A stretch of 64,000 nucleotides of DNA from Limonium bicolor (GCA_023374045.1 CM041779.1:3286001-3350000), one strand, 5' to 3'; positions 23,056 through 33,901 are shown, counted from the first letter of the stretch. Numbers and translations are program-made. The notes: generated by a model from the letters alone, not told the origin.

Positions 23056-23060
23056 GCTAC

Positions 23061-23237
23061 TGATAGGAATCAGCCTATCTTTCTCTCTAAATGCTCCTAA
23101 GAGGCCAATAGCCTTGACTGCGCAATGCCTCCTCCTAGACCTCTGGCTATCTCTTTATACTAGATTATAGTACCACAATTACCATTAAGCCCTTCACCTT
23201 GTTATCCCTTCTATATACCCAAGCCCAAGTCCTAACA
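23061..23237 (-). repeat. 3' LTR of element D
   Basis: 177 bp. It is a close copy of 27213-27399. The differences include a short insertion in the right copy near ACTACAATATACC. Confidence 0.8.
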
Positions 23238-24539
23238 TCTCTCCCCCCTAAACCACCACCTAGTCCTCAAGATGGGAAGGTGATAATTATTCTTGTGCTG
23301 GCAGGTGAAGGCTGCCCCGTGACAAGGACATCATGCAATGTGACCAACTCCTTATACCAAACAAGAAGTGCCCCTTTGTAAGACAACCATCAATTCTGCA
23401 CCAAAAACACAAGCAAGGGTTCCAACGACTTGATCTGATTTCCGCAAATTCACTGTTTTTCGTGCCCATCATAGTAGTCAACAAAAACGTGACACTGGAA
23501 TCGAAGGCTGAATCGAAGAATAAGTAAGACTTGTGTAGCCCAGACCCAATAAAAACAGAAGATGGATTCCAAACATTCGCCGACGATGAGAGCAAGTTTG
23601 GTGATGACATGATAGCCGCCGCAGAGCGTTTGGACCAGGACTGTGGCGATGTGAGCTCTCCCCTCTTTGCTGTTTGTATTTCTACCAACGCAGCCACGAA
23701 ATGCCAACCTCTCTGCCCTCCCGGCTCTCTTACAGGACCACTTTCGTTTGCTTCCCCACCACTCCCTAAGCGACAATGAGAACGAAATTGTTGTGGAAAT
23801 TGAGGAATCAGTGTTGACACAAACAGCCCCCGTTTTGCATCGCTTCTGGAGTAGGAGTATGCTTGACCGAATACTACCAATTTCTTCATCCAAAGTGAAC
23901 AGCCTTCATCAAACATGGTAGAGTTCCTCAACCCATGTTGCCTCCAATTCCCTACTTCCTTCTCCTCCCTATGTCCTTTCATCCTGCGGCAAGAATCTCT
24001 TCATGCGTCCATTTCTCTCACGCGCCAGGTGAACAGTTGAAGGAGGATAGCCATGTGTCGTCGAACTCGCCTGTGAATGCTTAGTGGACGATCGGCACAA
24101 AGAGTTTGACCGAGACAATTATCGACCGAGGAGGCCAACAATCCTGGGAATGCCGGTGTTGAATTGGGGTAAAATTTAGCTAATCCGTCCAATTCGAAAA
24201 CCGGGTCCTTTGTGGGTCTTCCTCTCCCATTCCTTGCGCTTTACCCTTTTCATTTTTTCTTTTGAACGTTCATCTCCTGCTGTCGGTGCCTCTTGATTTC
24301 CAATTCCGGAGTCTTGCGAAAGGTAACCGTCACCCAGCTACTGGCGTTTAGAAGAGGTGCGTCGGATCTGGAATTAGCCACCGATCTTGCCTCCGACAAC
24401 TGTCCCTCTCGATTGTATGAAACACTAGAGTTGGGGAATTTTCCGGACAAGAATTCACTCTCTTCGATCTTACGCGATGACCAAGCCCCAAATTGATCAC
24501 GATTAGGGTTGGGGAAATTCCTCAGCAAAATTTCATGCC
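23238..24539 (-). other. interior of element D without recognisable domain
   Basis: Several overlapping frames occur (for example 23287-23982 on the minus strand), but none shows a protease, reverse transcriptase or host-protein motif that I recognise. The polypurine tract lies at 23238-23255. The stretch may be non-coding or a captured piece too diverged to name. Confidence 0.4.
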
Positions 24540-24963
24540 TCTTTGATCCTCCGCGCCATCTTCATGAGATCCTGGAGTTCTTGAGGCTCGAACAAGGCCA
24601 GTTCTGCCTTGAATGATTCTTTCAGTCCTGCACGAAGTATCCCTTGATACACCTCGTCCGCTATATTTTCAGATGGGCGAAAAGGAATTCGAATCGACTA
24701 CAGTATTACTCCACTGAAGAATCTTGACGAATCGCACACAACAAACCAAGATGATTTGTGCTTCCTGCCTTGTTGTTGATACCATCTTCCTCAAACATCG
24801 TGCCCCTTCTCCTTCTTGTAGAGAAGAAACGATGGCTGCCAATTTTCCCACTGTCGTCGCAAGATTATCCAATTTATCGGTGATGTCAGAGAGTTGGCTC
24901 CTGATTGCCGCTTGCTCCTTCTCTACCGCCTCCATCGTTGAACTATAGTTACCGCGTGTCACC
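24540..24963 (-). pseudogene. gag remnants of element D
   Basis: On the minus strand, a coiled-coil-like N-terminal part (EKEQAAIRSQLSDITDKLDN) lies at about 24780-24960. Downstream, in another frame at about 24545-24660, comes a C-terminal gag segment (PSENIADEVYQGILRAGLKE, then LFEPQELQDLMKMARRIKEA) and a stop. The central WF-containing gag core is missing. Element C inserted just upstream. This matches Ty3/gypsy gag organisation, but no functional Gag can be made. Confidence 0.65.
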
Positions 24964-24968
24964 ATCAT

Positions 24969-25153
24969 TCTTAGGTTGTTGGTCATTAGTTTGTACTACA
25001 AGGGCAATTAGTAAAATGTTCTTGTCAAGTTGGTTTAGATTAGCTGCCTACTTAAGAGAAGTTTCCTGAAAGGTAAAGGATCATTCTAGAGTTTGTTAAT
25101 GAAAATAGGCCTCTTAGAGGATTTTGGAGGGTGATGCACCTCGAATCGCATCA
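24969..25153 (+). repeat. 5' LTR of element C
   Basis: Begins TCTTAGGTTGTTGG (the second base is mutated from TG) and ends GAATCGCATCA. Pairs with 26989-27174. Confidence 0.88.
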
Positions 25154-25154
25154 T

Positions 25155-25166
25155 AGGTATCAGAGC
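25155..25166 (+). other. primer-binding site of element C
   Basis: AGGTATCAGAGC follows the LTR. It differs from the initiator tRNA-Met complement TGGTATCAGAGC only at the first base. Confidence 0.75.
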
Positions 25167-25270
25167 TCTTTCCAGGGCCTAGAAGTGTTGGAGGGCAGAA
25201 ACCGTGAGATTAAAAAAAAATGAAAAGTTAGAGATGGAGTTCATGTGTGACGCTTTAGAACCCTCTAGTT

Positions 25271-25663
25271 TTTGAGGGTGTTGACCCGCAAGGTTGGCGG
25301 AGAAGAGTGCAACTATATTTCACCACCAACAGCATTGAAGGTGATGATCGGTTCATGGCAGCTGGGTTTTGTATGGAAGGGGTGGCGTTTGAGTGGTTTC
25401 AGTGGCTTTGGATGTTATTCGGGACTCTATCTTGGAGTCAATTTCAAAACTTCTTGGTAGAGAGATTCAAGTCTTTTCCAGTGCAAGGTTCATTCAAACC
25501 AGAATTGGAGATTACTCTTTCGATTCCAACAGTGAAGGAAATTATTCACGGTGAGGAGTTGAACAGCAGTGATCGATCGACAAAAACAATCAACACAAAT
25601 CTTGAGGCTGATTTTAAGGTTGAAGAATCAGAAGACAAGCTGATGACAAATGAATTGCAATAA
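25271..25663 (+). CDS. gag fragment of element C
   Basis: The open frame reads FEGVDPQGWRRRVQLYF, then MAAGFCMEGVAFEWFQWLW and SWSQFQNFLVERF. The D-P-x-G-W opening, the A-x-E-W-F-Q-W core and the S-W-x-x-F-x-x-x-L-x-x-R-F end are the retrotransposon gag domain of Ty3/gypsy elements. The frame stops at 25661-25663, and no zinc knuckle follows. The natural start is unclear; the first in-frame ATG lies within the domain. The product would be the capsid-forming part only, and may be inactive. Confidence 0.7.
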   Translation, partial: FEGVDPQGWRRRVQLYFTTNSIEGDDRFMAAGFCMEGVAFEWFQWLWMLFGTLSWSQFQNFLVERFKSFPVQGSFKPELEITLSIPTVKEIIHGEELNSSDRSTKTINTNLEADFKVEESEDKLMTNELQ

Positions 25664-26472
25664 GAAGATTCAACGGCTGCAATTTTCATGGGAACGGTGG
25701 CGATTAGAACTCAGAGAAATAGAAAGCAGAGGAGACATAAAGCAAAGATGAGGAAAGGGGAAGGGGATCGCAAGCTACGAGCGGTGACAAGAAGTCACAC
25801 TGTAGGAGTTCAGGAAACAACAAGAAGATTGAGGCAAAGAAAATTTGATCGACTAAGGGGGAAGAGGAAAAAACAAAGAAAAAAGAAAAGAGTTAAAACG
25901 GATTGGCGTGTTAGGAAAAATCCCCCACCCTAGTCAACCGGTCAGTTGCAATCAATCTGGTTTGGATCGTGGTCGAAATCGTCTGGGTGGGCCAAGCCAG
26001 ACACGGCGAGTGACGGTGGTACTGGGGCGACCGAGTTAATTGCTCCCAGATCGACTTCCATTCACTCTTTGCCTACGGCTAATTTGAAGACTTCCAGTGT
26101 GTCTCACAGCAAGAAAACATGGTTGACGGGTAATTCCAGCAGAGTTGACCAAATTAAAGAAGATCCCAACCCTAGCTTGCGGACATCTTCGCGTGCAACA
26201 ATTTCTTCTGTGTCGTCAACAACTACTAATCGATTTGGAAGAACTCTTGAAGGGGGAATGGTGAGACGTAAGTCGTAGAGATTTCGCAGTTCACTTGCTA
26301 GTCGAGTCTTCAAGATGGGAAGTGTCACGTCGTCAAAAAAAAGTGTACTCATACTCGCTGGATTTGGGAATTTCAGCAAGAGAATGGGACAGAGGGAGAT
26401 CGTTCAGAAGAGGAAGGGAAAAAAAAAAGATTTAAGCAAAAGGAAAAGAGGGAGGAAGAGAACCAACGCAGC
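25664..26472 (+). other. interior of element C between gag and the CCR4 piece
   Basis: Lysine/arginine-rich short frames (25688-25933) and a serine/threonine-rich frame (25946-26278) occur. I recognise no domain. Low-complexity purine-rich patches are present. Confidence 0.4.
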
Positions 26473-26907
26473 TGGTACCAACAACAAAATGATCAAAAAG
26501 TTGCACTTTACAGCACGCATCCTACTGAGATGGCTATATTACAATGCTTAGGTTGTGTCAAGGCTAAACTACCGGTTGCTGTTGGTGTTGTCAAACATAA
26601 TGGAGGTGAAGAGGATGAGATGTTTGGTCGCTTCAGTAGTCGTGGATCTAGAAATCTGAGTACTGCAGTGCTTCAATCTTCTTCCAACCCCACCTTGTCA
26701 ACTGAATCCACTCATTTATATCTTGCTGTGGTTACTCAACGAAGGGGTGAAACATGGTTTGATGTTGGAGGTTTTAAGGCATACACCCCTTCTGCTTATG
26801 ATATAGGCCATCTTCTAAAGTTTGAGTGTGATATTGGGGCTGTGGAAACCATGCTTCTTATTGGACAACCCAGCACCTTAACAACTTCTCGGGATATTTG
26901 GCTCTGA
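26473..26907 (+). pseudogene. captured fragment of a plant CCR4 deadenylase gene
   Basis: One open frame reads WYQQQNDQKVALYSTHPTE, then LQCLGCVKAKLPVA, then NGGEEDEMFGRFSSRGS, then YLAVVTQRRGETWFDVGGFK and AYDIGHLLKFEC. The order and motifs are those of the N-terminal region of plant carbon catabolite repressor 4 homologues (the CCR4 nuclease of the CCR4-NOT complex). There CLGCVK opens a zinc-finger-like segment. The stretch that normally follows KLPVA, with the second pair of zinc ligands (Cys/His, KCFSDAWQHH-like), is missing, and the join is clean. That is what one would expect from a processed copy lacking an exon or from a deletion. The nuclease domain is absent. It sits just before the polypurine tract. 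Confidence 0.82.
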
Positions 26908-26971
26908 TCCCTTTTTCTTCTTCTTCTTCCCCCCAAAGCAGTTTTCAACTGCAACCTTGAGGACAAGGTTG

Positions 26972-26988
26972 CTTTTAGGGGGTGGTAA
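26972..26988 (+). other. polypurine tract of element C
   Basis: CTTTTAGGGGGTGGTAA directly before the 3' LTR. Confidence 0.65.
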
Positions 26989-27174
26989 TGTTAGGCTACT
27001 GGTCATTAGTTTGTACTACAAGGGCAGTTTAGTAAAATGTTCTTGTCAAGTTGGTTTAGATTAGCTGCCTACTTAAGCGTAGTTTCCTGGAGGGTAAAGG
27101 ATCATTCTAGAGTTTGTAAATGAAAGTAAGCCTCTTAGAGGATTTCGGAGGGTGATGCACTTCGAATCGCATCA
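26989..27174 (+). repeat. 3' LTR of element C
   Basis: Begins TGTTAGGCTACTGG and ends GAATCGCATCA. Several substitutions separate it from the 5' copy, so the insertion is not recent. Confidence 0.88.
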
Positions 27175-27212
27175 ATCATCAAACGCCCAAGAAAGAACGG
27201 ATTTGATACCTT

Positions 27213-27399
27213 TAATAGGAATCAGCCTATCTTTCTCTCTAAATCCTCCTAAGAGGCTAATAGCATTGACTACAATATACCGATGCCTCCTCCTAGACCT
27301 CTGGCTATCTCTTTATACTAGATTATAGTACCACAATTACCATTAAGCCCATCACCTAAACAATAATCCCTTCTATATACCCAAGCCCAGGTCCTAACA
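27213..27399 (-). repeat. 5' LTR of element D
   Basis: Pairs with 23061-23237. Followed on the right by GCCAC, the presumed duplication. Confidence 0.8.
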
Positions 27400-27712
27400 G
27401 CCACCAACATCTGAATTCACAATCAACCAACTTGGTCAAAGAGTAGAGGCTCTAATTGTCAACTAAGCTTAAGAAAACTAGAGATTTAAAAGAGTTTTAT
27501 GTTTTAAAGAATAATAAATCAAGAATGAGATGTCAATGTAAGAGGCAAGGTGAAAACTAAGCAAGTCTGGGTACATCTCCTTGAGAGGAAGTTAGTCAAT
27601 GGAGGTAGTTAATCGTAAAACACATACTAAGGACTAAAGTATATGATAGAGAATTATACACATATAATGGAATCGTTATTTGCCACCAATGATTTTTGCC
27701 CATACAAAGAAA
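27400..27712. other. unassigned sequence between element D and the gap
   Basis: No supported frame or repeat. It may continue the region left of D, since it begins with the D target duplication. Confidence 0.4.
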
Positions 27713-28212
27713 NNNNNNNNNNNNNNNNNNNNNNNNNNNNNNNNNNNNNNNNNNNNNNNNNNNNNNNNNNNNNNNNNNNNNNNNNNNNNNNNNNNNNNNN
27801 NNNNNNNNNNNNNNNNNNNNNNNNNNNNNNNNNNNNNNNNNNNNNNNNNNNNNNNNNNNNNNNNNNNNNNNNNNNNNNNNNNNNNNNNNNNNNNNNNNNN
27901 NNNNNNNNNNNNNNNNNNNNNNNNNNNNNNNNNNNNNNNNNNNNNNNNNNNNNNNNNNNNNNNNNNNNNNNNNNNNNNNNNNNNNNNNNNNNNNNNNNNN
28001 NNNNNNNNNNNNNNNNNNNNNNNNNNNNNNNNNNNNNNNNNNNNNNNNNNNNNNNNNNNNNNNNNNNNNNNNNNNNNNNNNNNNNNNNNNNNNNNNNNNN
28101 NNNNNNNNNNNNNNNNNNNNNNNNNNNNNNNNNNNNNNNNNNNNNNNNNNNNNNNNNNNNNNNNNNNNNNNNNNNNNNNNNNNNNNNNNNNNNNNNNNNN
28201 NNNNNNNNNNNN
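27713..28212. other. assembly gap, 500 N
   Basis: Exactly 500 undetermined bases, a conventional placeholder. It lies inside the gag of chromovirus E, so a near-identical repeat probably stopped the assembly here. The true size is unknown. Confidence 0.98.
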
Positions 28213-28420
28213 TTGACCCAATTGGTCTCTCGGGCGGTGGTGGTGGTGGCTGAACTCCAGGCTGTCGCCCTTGCTGTATAGCAGCAACTAGGTCGGGGGT
28301 ACCAGCTGAGCTACGGCGGCTGCAACTGCCTCGCCATGGTTTGTGCCGGAGTATCCTCATCCTGGCCACCCATACCTCCAATACCGCGCCCGCGGCCTCT
28401 TCCTCGTGGTCTACTGCCAT
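28213..28420 (-). pseudogene. start of gag in element E
   Basis: ATG lies at 28420-28418. Reading frames around it give a Gly/Arg-rich opening (RPRGRGRGRGIGGMGG in one frame), then QLVP-, AIQQGRQPGVQ and a proline run followed by ERPIG in another. This is the usual low-complexity N-terminus of Tekay-type gag, and the needed frame changes within 200 bases, so this copy is broken. It is truncated by the gap before the conserved gag core. Confidence 0.6.
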
Positions 28421-28610
28421 CTGAATTTGTACGAACATCTCATTAGCATTATGCTTGCACACTTATCGGTCTAACGACTGACGCTTCCCGATAATAAGGT
28501 ATCTCCACACTTAGTTAGTGGTTAACCTTTCCAAATCTGTTCACTTAGGTTAGGTTTCCTAACTCGGTATATCCCTAAGCTCGGTATTCTAGTCATCAGA
28601 GCGATACTTC

Positions 28611-28622
28611 GCTCTGATACCA
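28611..28622 (-). other. primer-binding site of element E
   Basis: TGGTATCAGAGC on the minus strand, a full match to the initiator tRNA-Met complement, 5 bases after the LTR. Confidence 0.88.
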
Positions 28623-28627
28623 CTTTT

Positions 28628-31600
28628 TGTAACACCCTACTACGCACATAACTATACTTGGAATCGCAGCGGAAATAAACAACTAAACAATAACTAAACG
28701 ATTGGTGTTACAACGCCGTCAACCACCCACGTGGCTAACAAGGCTGAATAAATACAATTGTACCGGTTGATGATCAGACTCCCGAGCATAGAACTAAAAC
28801 CATATATATAACAATATATAATACGAGTATCTACATAAATCCTTCACTGTTTGATTCACTGTAAACCGTCACCAACAAGTATATAACACGCCACGGGTGC
28901 ACAAGCGCAACCCGGGCTAACATCCAAAATACTTCAAAGTAAACTACTCTCTTGGACCTAGAGCCACTCTGCCTCTTCGATCCTCATCCTGCAATAAAAA
29001 TATGGAGCCCCCGAGGGGGTCAGCACCTTTGCTGGTATGGCTAACGCGCAGCCCATCGACTACCGGGATACGCGCAACCAATTGTCAGGATGACATGATA
29101 TTTATTTCAAACACACAACACATACATATAACATAACAAGGGTATTGTACAAATATAACACACATCACAAAACATACAAATCCTTTTAGGAAGAGAACCA
29201 ACACAGTTAGTCCCCATTGAGAGCTTCGAGAATGTTGCCACGCTCATACTTAGCTCGTTACATAACTCGTTACCGTCCGGTTAGATTGAACGGTTAACTT
29301 AACACAAGGTGCCCCGGATATAGTGATCCAAGCACACCGAAACAAAACAATAGTATGCCCCTGTGGCCCGACGTGAGTCAGTAAAATAGCCTTGGTTAAG
29401 CTAAAGGGAAGGTTAGAAACCAAATTGGAAACTTAACCATAACATACAGAGAGAATCGAACCGGTTATGACATCGACTCCCATACTCACACGCGTGGCCG
29501 GAACAGACCGGACTCCTCACTTCCCCCGTTAGCCCATGTTAGTAGTTCAACATTGAGCACAACAATTCACAATAATAGGTCAAGTCTTGTTAGACACTCA
29601 CATGGGAAGAGAGAGTTATGATTAACAACATAATAATATTTAACAACTGTAAACTCTTTACATGGTTTAATCTTACAAGTCATAAACACACAGAAAACAA
29701 ACAACACACAAGCCGGTGTAAACCGGTAGGCAACAGACTGCAAGAAAACCATACCTTGGTCCTTGCCTCGTTTGATTTCCACCTTGAGAGAATCCTAAAC
29801 ACATTAGTAATGTCGGTTAATTATTTATTTGACTCCAAACTTACTAAGTATTTAACATGATTATATGACATGTTTTAATGCCTATCTTACCCTAGGTTAC
29901 CTTCATTATACACTCTAGGGTTAACTACATAAGTCACATTCATTTCTGTTTTTTTTTTTTTTTTTTTTACAAGTTTTGGTCCGACCGACCCACCGTCCGA
30001 CCCACAACTGGGTCGGACCCTCCCAGTGGTCTTCGGGTCTAGAAAACTTTACCTTGACCGACCCATGTCCGACCCACCATTCTGGGTCGGTCCATGTGCG
30101 AACATTTTCCCAACATTTTACAGAGGCTCGACCGACCCATGTCCGACCCACCCTTTGGGTCGGACGTCACCGAACATTTTCCTAACATTTTACAGAGGCT
30201 CGACCGACCCACATACTGGGTCGGCCCCTGGGTCGGTCGCCTACTAAACTTACCTAAACTTGCCAATTCTTCACCAAACTTCTCCTAAGGCCTCTTAATG
30301 CTTCCTAGCAACATTTGGTAACCCTACATCCACATACAACATCCATGAAACTCATTTTCTAATTCCTTAAAACATTTACTTATTTCCTTGTAAAAATTCC
30401 TTAACACTTATGTTATTTTATACTAGGTTCCTAGATGGTGTTTCAACCTAAGGCAACTACTATCCCAAAATGCTTTCTCCTTAACTTAACATCATCCCAA
30501 GCATCATTTCTCACAACTATCTCCTTATATCATTACTTCAAATCCTTTCTCAAGTTCCTACATTCTCCTTAGTTTACCAAAGTTTGCCTAAGTCTTTACC
30601 TAAGTCCAAAATGGCTTTGGTACATACTAAAATCTCAAGATCATGCCTAAGTCCTTATTACACTCTAGAGTACTTCCTAGTTCATCATAATTCCTTTAAA
30701 ACATCATGAACTCCTTATACATTTCCTACACTTTCTAACTCACCAAACCTTATGTAAACACTTAGAACTTCTTACTTCCTACCTAAATTTTGACATGGGT
30801 TCCCCTAGAACATTACCATGCCTAAACACTTTACCTTCTCCTTTAAACACACAAGAACATTTAAAATCATCAAGAACACTCTCATACATAATTTCACCAA
30901 ATTCACACTACATCACAATATAGTGCATAACTTAAATTGCATGGCTCTTAGGCCCTTAAAATGCATAAATCATAAACACTGAATTTCCACAATATATATG
31001 CCTTTAACCTGCAAATACACTCAACATACACATATGCCCTTTACTAGTCTCTTAAGAACACTTCACTAGGTCATTCCCCATTGGCTCTTTAGATAGTTTT
31101 AATAAGCATTATAAGCTCATTTCTCCTAAGGCATTAAAATAGCATTAGGTTAGTAGATTTACCTCTTTTGCAAGATAACTTCTTTCTTGTTTCCTTTAGA
31201 AAACCAATAGAGTACTTGATTCCTTGACAAGTTCTAAACAATATACCAACTCAATAATGAGTATTCAAGCTATAGGCTTCATCTCATTGTAAACCCTAAT
31301 TTGACATTGTTTCAAAAACATTAATGTAGTGTTTTACCTTGTTCTTTGAAGAGAGTTTGGATATACAACAAGAGAGGACTCCACCTAGTCCATGAAGAGT
31401 TGAAATGAAGCTAGAACAAAGTCACACAATGAGCTACATCAATGTGTATTTTCGGACATGACAAAAACAAGAGGGAAACTTGATTTTTGTTTGAGATTCC
31501 TTACCTAGAAGTAAAGGAGAGTAATAATATGTAGAAATCCAAGCTCAAGCTCCTTCAATGGTGGAACACCTTGGCACCGAAATGGAGCTCTAGGAGTTTT

Positions 31601-32464
31601 GAGAAGATAGGAATGAAGAGCTTGATGAGAGGAAGAGATTGGTGGTATTTGTTTTTGATTTGGACAAGTGAGTTAGATTTAGCAAGTGGTCAAAGCTTGT
31701 GTTTCCATGGTGGTAGTGGTATTACCGAGAGAGAACAAGGAAGAAGGGAGAAGATGAGTGGTGTTTGCAAACCGTGGGAATGAAGGAAAGAAATGAGAAT
31801 GAAGATAGAAGTTGCTTTTAGAAGATATTTATGTTATAAAGTAAAAAGTAGTTTTACTTAGTTTGCTTTAATTACTCATTACCTTAACTAGAGAGTGGTG
31901 AGTCACCACACTCATAAAAACCGGCCCCCTTTATTAGTATAAGGGCATTTTAGTCTTTGTTTGTCAATTTAATTACTTAATACAACATATGTTATAAACT
32001 AGCTTATAAAAAGTACTATTCACTTATACAAGGCATATAGAAGTGAAATTTTTGATTTCCCACTAATATAGCCACCCAAATGTGATACTATATAGTACAC
32101 ATATATATTTAAGAGTAATGATGGACATTTAGCCATTCAAAACTCATTTACAAGACAATTTTTCAAAAACGTGCTTTAAGACTTCTTAAAGCACATTTTG
32201 TGTTTTAACTTGTTTTCAAGCTTGGTTTTCTTTGGTAATTGGTTTAATTAGTTCATTAGTATATGAATGAAGTCTTGGTAAGCTCATTAGGTCTTACTCA
32301 AGTTTATCCCAAGCTTAGAGCACATTTTAGCTCTTATTGACTTTAAAGGCACATTTGTGTTTCCTTTTGTTTAAATTTGTTTAGTAAGGTTTCTAAGACT
32401 CTTTTTAGTTTCGTTACACCCTATTTAGGTGTTTAAACAACATAACTAGGTTTGGGGTATTTCA
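28628..32464 (-). repeat. 5' LTR of element E (3.8 kb)
   Basis: Plus-strand ends are TGTAACACC and GGGGTATTTCA. The primer-proximal third resembles the LTRs of F (CGCAGCGGAAATAA, CGTCAACCACCCACGTGGC, the ACACACAAGCCGGTGTAAACCGG patch), while the middle is different. A T20 run at 29949-29968 precedes a GACCGACCCA array. Confidence 0.82.
29979..30240. repeat. CCGACCCA / TGGGTCGG hairpin array in the LTR of E
   Basis: At least three inverted pairs of GACCGACCCA and TGGGTCGG lie within 260 bp, separated by 40-60 bp of ordinary sequence that itself repeats (TTTACAGAGGCTCGACCGACC twice, the flank AACATTTTCC). Each pair can form a 7-9 bp CpG-rich stem. Open frames here are by-products of the repeat. 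Confidence 0.85.
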
Positions 32465-33901
32465 TAGGGTTTGAGAATTTGGACTCCAGAGGAGAGTAAG
32501 CAACCGAACGACCAACGGTGAACGGTACAGTTCTTCTTGTGACCTGCTTGCTAATGAGGTGTCCCTCGGCTTGTGTGCTATTTGTTTTTGTGTGCTCACT
32601 AAACAAGATAAAGCATGCAACCGGAACATTATGTTTATTGTGTTGTGTGTGATGTTTGGAAACTAACACAACTTACCGTGAGAACTTACTAACCAACGTT
32701 TAGTAAGGAATTGTGTGAGACTAAGGAACGCTCCCTAATATTAGTTTGTTAATAACCGAAAGAGGTTTAACCAACAAACATCGTCTTGAGACTTCTACTA
32801 ACTGGAACTTAAGGGGGGAGTGAGGAACCCGGGACTGACTCCGGTCATGCATGCTAAGGAAAAAGGGGGTCGGTATCTATAGCAGATCCGACTTCCGCTT
32901 AAGGACTTGTCTTCGGACTTGTTGCCTAGGGTCGGTTGCCGGCTCAGCTACATTGGACATACAGTCCAAGGTAGGAGGCTTAAGATGGTGCGGTAGGATC
33001 ACCTAAATCCTAAATTATAAGATAAGTTGTTTATTCAACCAATGAAGTTAATAGCTCATTGGCTAGGGTTGCTTTTGACCCGACAAAATAAACATTGAGG
33101 TAAGATACAATCATTTCTATTTAAAGAGTGGTTTGTATTCTAAGATTAAGATAAGGTTTGAGATAAGTTGCAACCATTCCTTTTTGAAGGATGGTTTGTA
33201 TTCTAAGACTGAGATAAGCTACATCCATTTCGCTTTAAAGAATGGTTTGTATTCTAAGACTGAGATAAGCTACATCCATTTCCCTTTAAAGAATGGTTTG
33301 TTTTCTAAGACTAAGATAAGGACTAAGATTGAGGTAAGATAAGGTTGGACTGAGATTAAGAGGAAACATAACTTAAGGAATTAAATAATTGACTCACTAA
33401 TTAAGGGAACACATTTAAGTCGTTCATTGTGTTTGAACTTTGATTGTTCATAATTGGTTTGTTGTTTATTGCACTTTATATTATGTTGTGCATCTAATCA
33501 ACCTCCATGCTATCAACAATTAGTCGTCGTAGCCACGTTAGCTTGGGGGCCATGGGAGGATCGTACTAGCATTCGTGCTGATCCCCCTTTGGAGGCTGTT
33601 TTTACTACACAGGTGAACATCAGGAGGCACCCGTCACGAGAGTAAGATGGGGTACAAGCGTTACGGGTTAAGTGTGGCCTACGAGTTGTGCATGTACACT
33701 CATATGGCAATTTGAGTTAGTAAGATGTATAGAATGTAAGAAGAATATGTATTTGGATAAGATTGGTATGTACTAATGTTCGGTATATTTTGTTAGTCAG
33801 ACCGTGGCAAGGTCCTGGTATGTATTTGAATCCGCTGCAGTATTTGTATATATGGTGATAAGTTTGTGGTATCCACTATTGGATCGAGACGGGGTGTTAC
33901 A
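32465..33901 (+). repeat. 3' part of a plus-strand chromovirus LTR (G0)
   Basis: Ends GGGGTGTTACA at 33901, the 3' terminus of this LTR class. The stretch from about 32500 resembles 36600-36720 (ACGGTGAACGGTA, then CGGCTTGTGTGCTAT). Its 5' part is absent, because it abuts the right end of element E. No coding sequence. Confidence 0.6.
33113..33340 (+). repeat. tandem repeat of about 57 bp in G0
   Basis: Three to four copies of a unit containing AATGGTTTGTATTCTAAGAC and GAGATAAGCTACATCCATTT. The 69-codon open frame at 33133 is produced by the repeat. Confidence 0.75.

Larger units (their letters stand above)
24969..27174 (+). mobile_element. element C: small gag-only LTR retrotransposon carrying a CCR4 gene fragment
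   Basis: LTRs are at 24969-25153 and 26989-27174 (about 185 bp), with a perfect duplication ATCAT at 24964-24968 and 27175-27179. An initiator tRNA-Met primer site follows the 5' LTR, and TTTTAGGGGGTGGTAA precedes the 3' LTR. The interior is 1.8 kb with a gag fragment and a host-derived CCR4 piece, and no pol. This fits the non-autonomous terminal-repeat class that retains gag (TR-GAG-like). It lies within D in the opposite orientation. Its 3' end resembles that of D, so the two are related families. Confidence 0.9.
23061..27399 (-). mobile_element. element D: decayed gag-bearing LTR retrotransposon
   Basis: Short LTRs at 23061-23237 and 27213-27399 read TGTTAGGACTTGGG ... CCTATCA on the minus strand. 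Flanks GCTAC (23056-23060) and GCCAC (27400-27404) are a duplication with one mismatch. On the minus strand GGGGGGAGAGA abuts the left LTR as polypurine tract, and AGGTATCAAATC after the right LTR is a decayed initiator tRNA-Met primer site. Only gag pieces are recognisable. It was later interrupted by element C. The right LTR ends TA instead of CA. Confidence 0.78.
28213..32464 (-). mobile_element. element E: 5' part of a Tekay/Del-like chromovirus, cut by the gap
   Basis: From right to left on the minus strand: 5' LTR (28628-32464), primer site, leader and the first codons of gag, then the gap. The leader and gag start match those of element F (46676-47029), including TCAGAGCGATACTTCGCTC and the GRGRGRG gag opening. 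Pol and 3' LTR are not seen left of the gap, so they are either deleted or lost in the gap. Confidence 0.82.

Noticed and set aside
23287..23982. 231-codon minus-strand open frame
   Set aside because: It overlaps other long frames in the same D interior, has no recognisable motif and lies in a decayed element.
27596..28462. Open frames spanning the gap
   Set aside because: They are made of undetermined bases; only the real sequence right of 28212 was used.
33133..33342. 69-codon repetitive open frame
   Set aside because: Generated by a 57-bp tandem repeat in LTR sequence.
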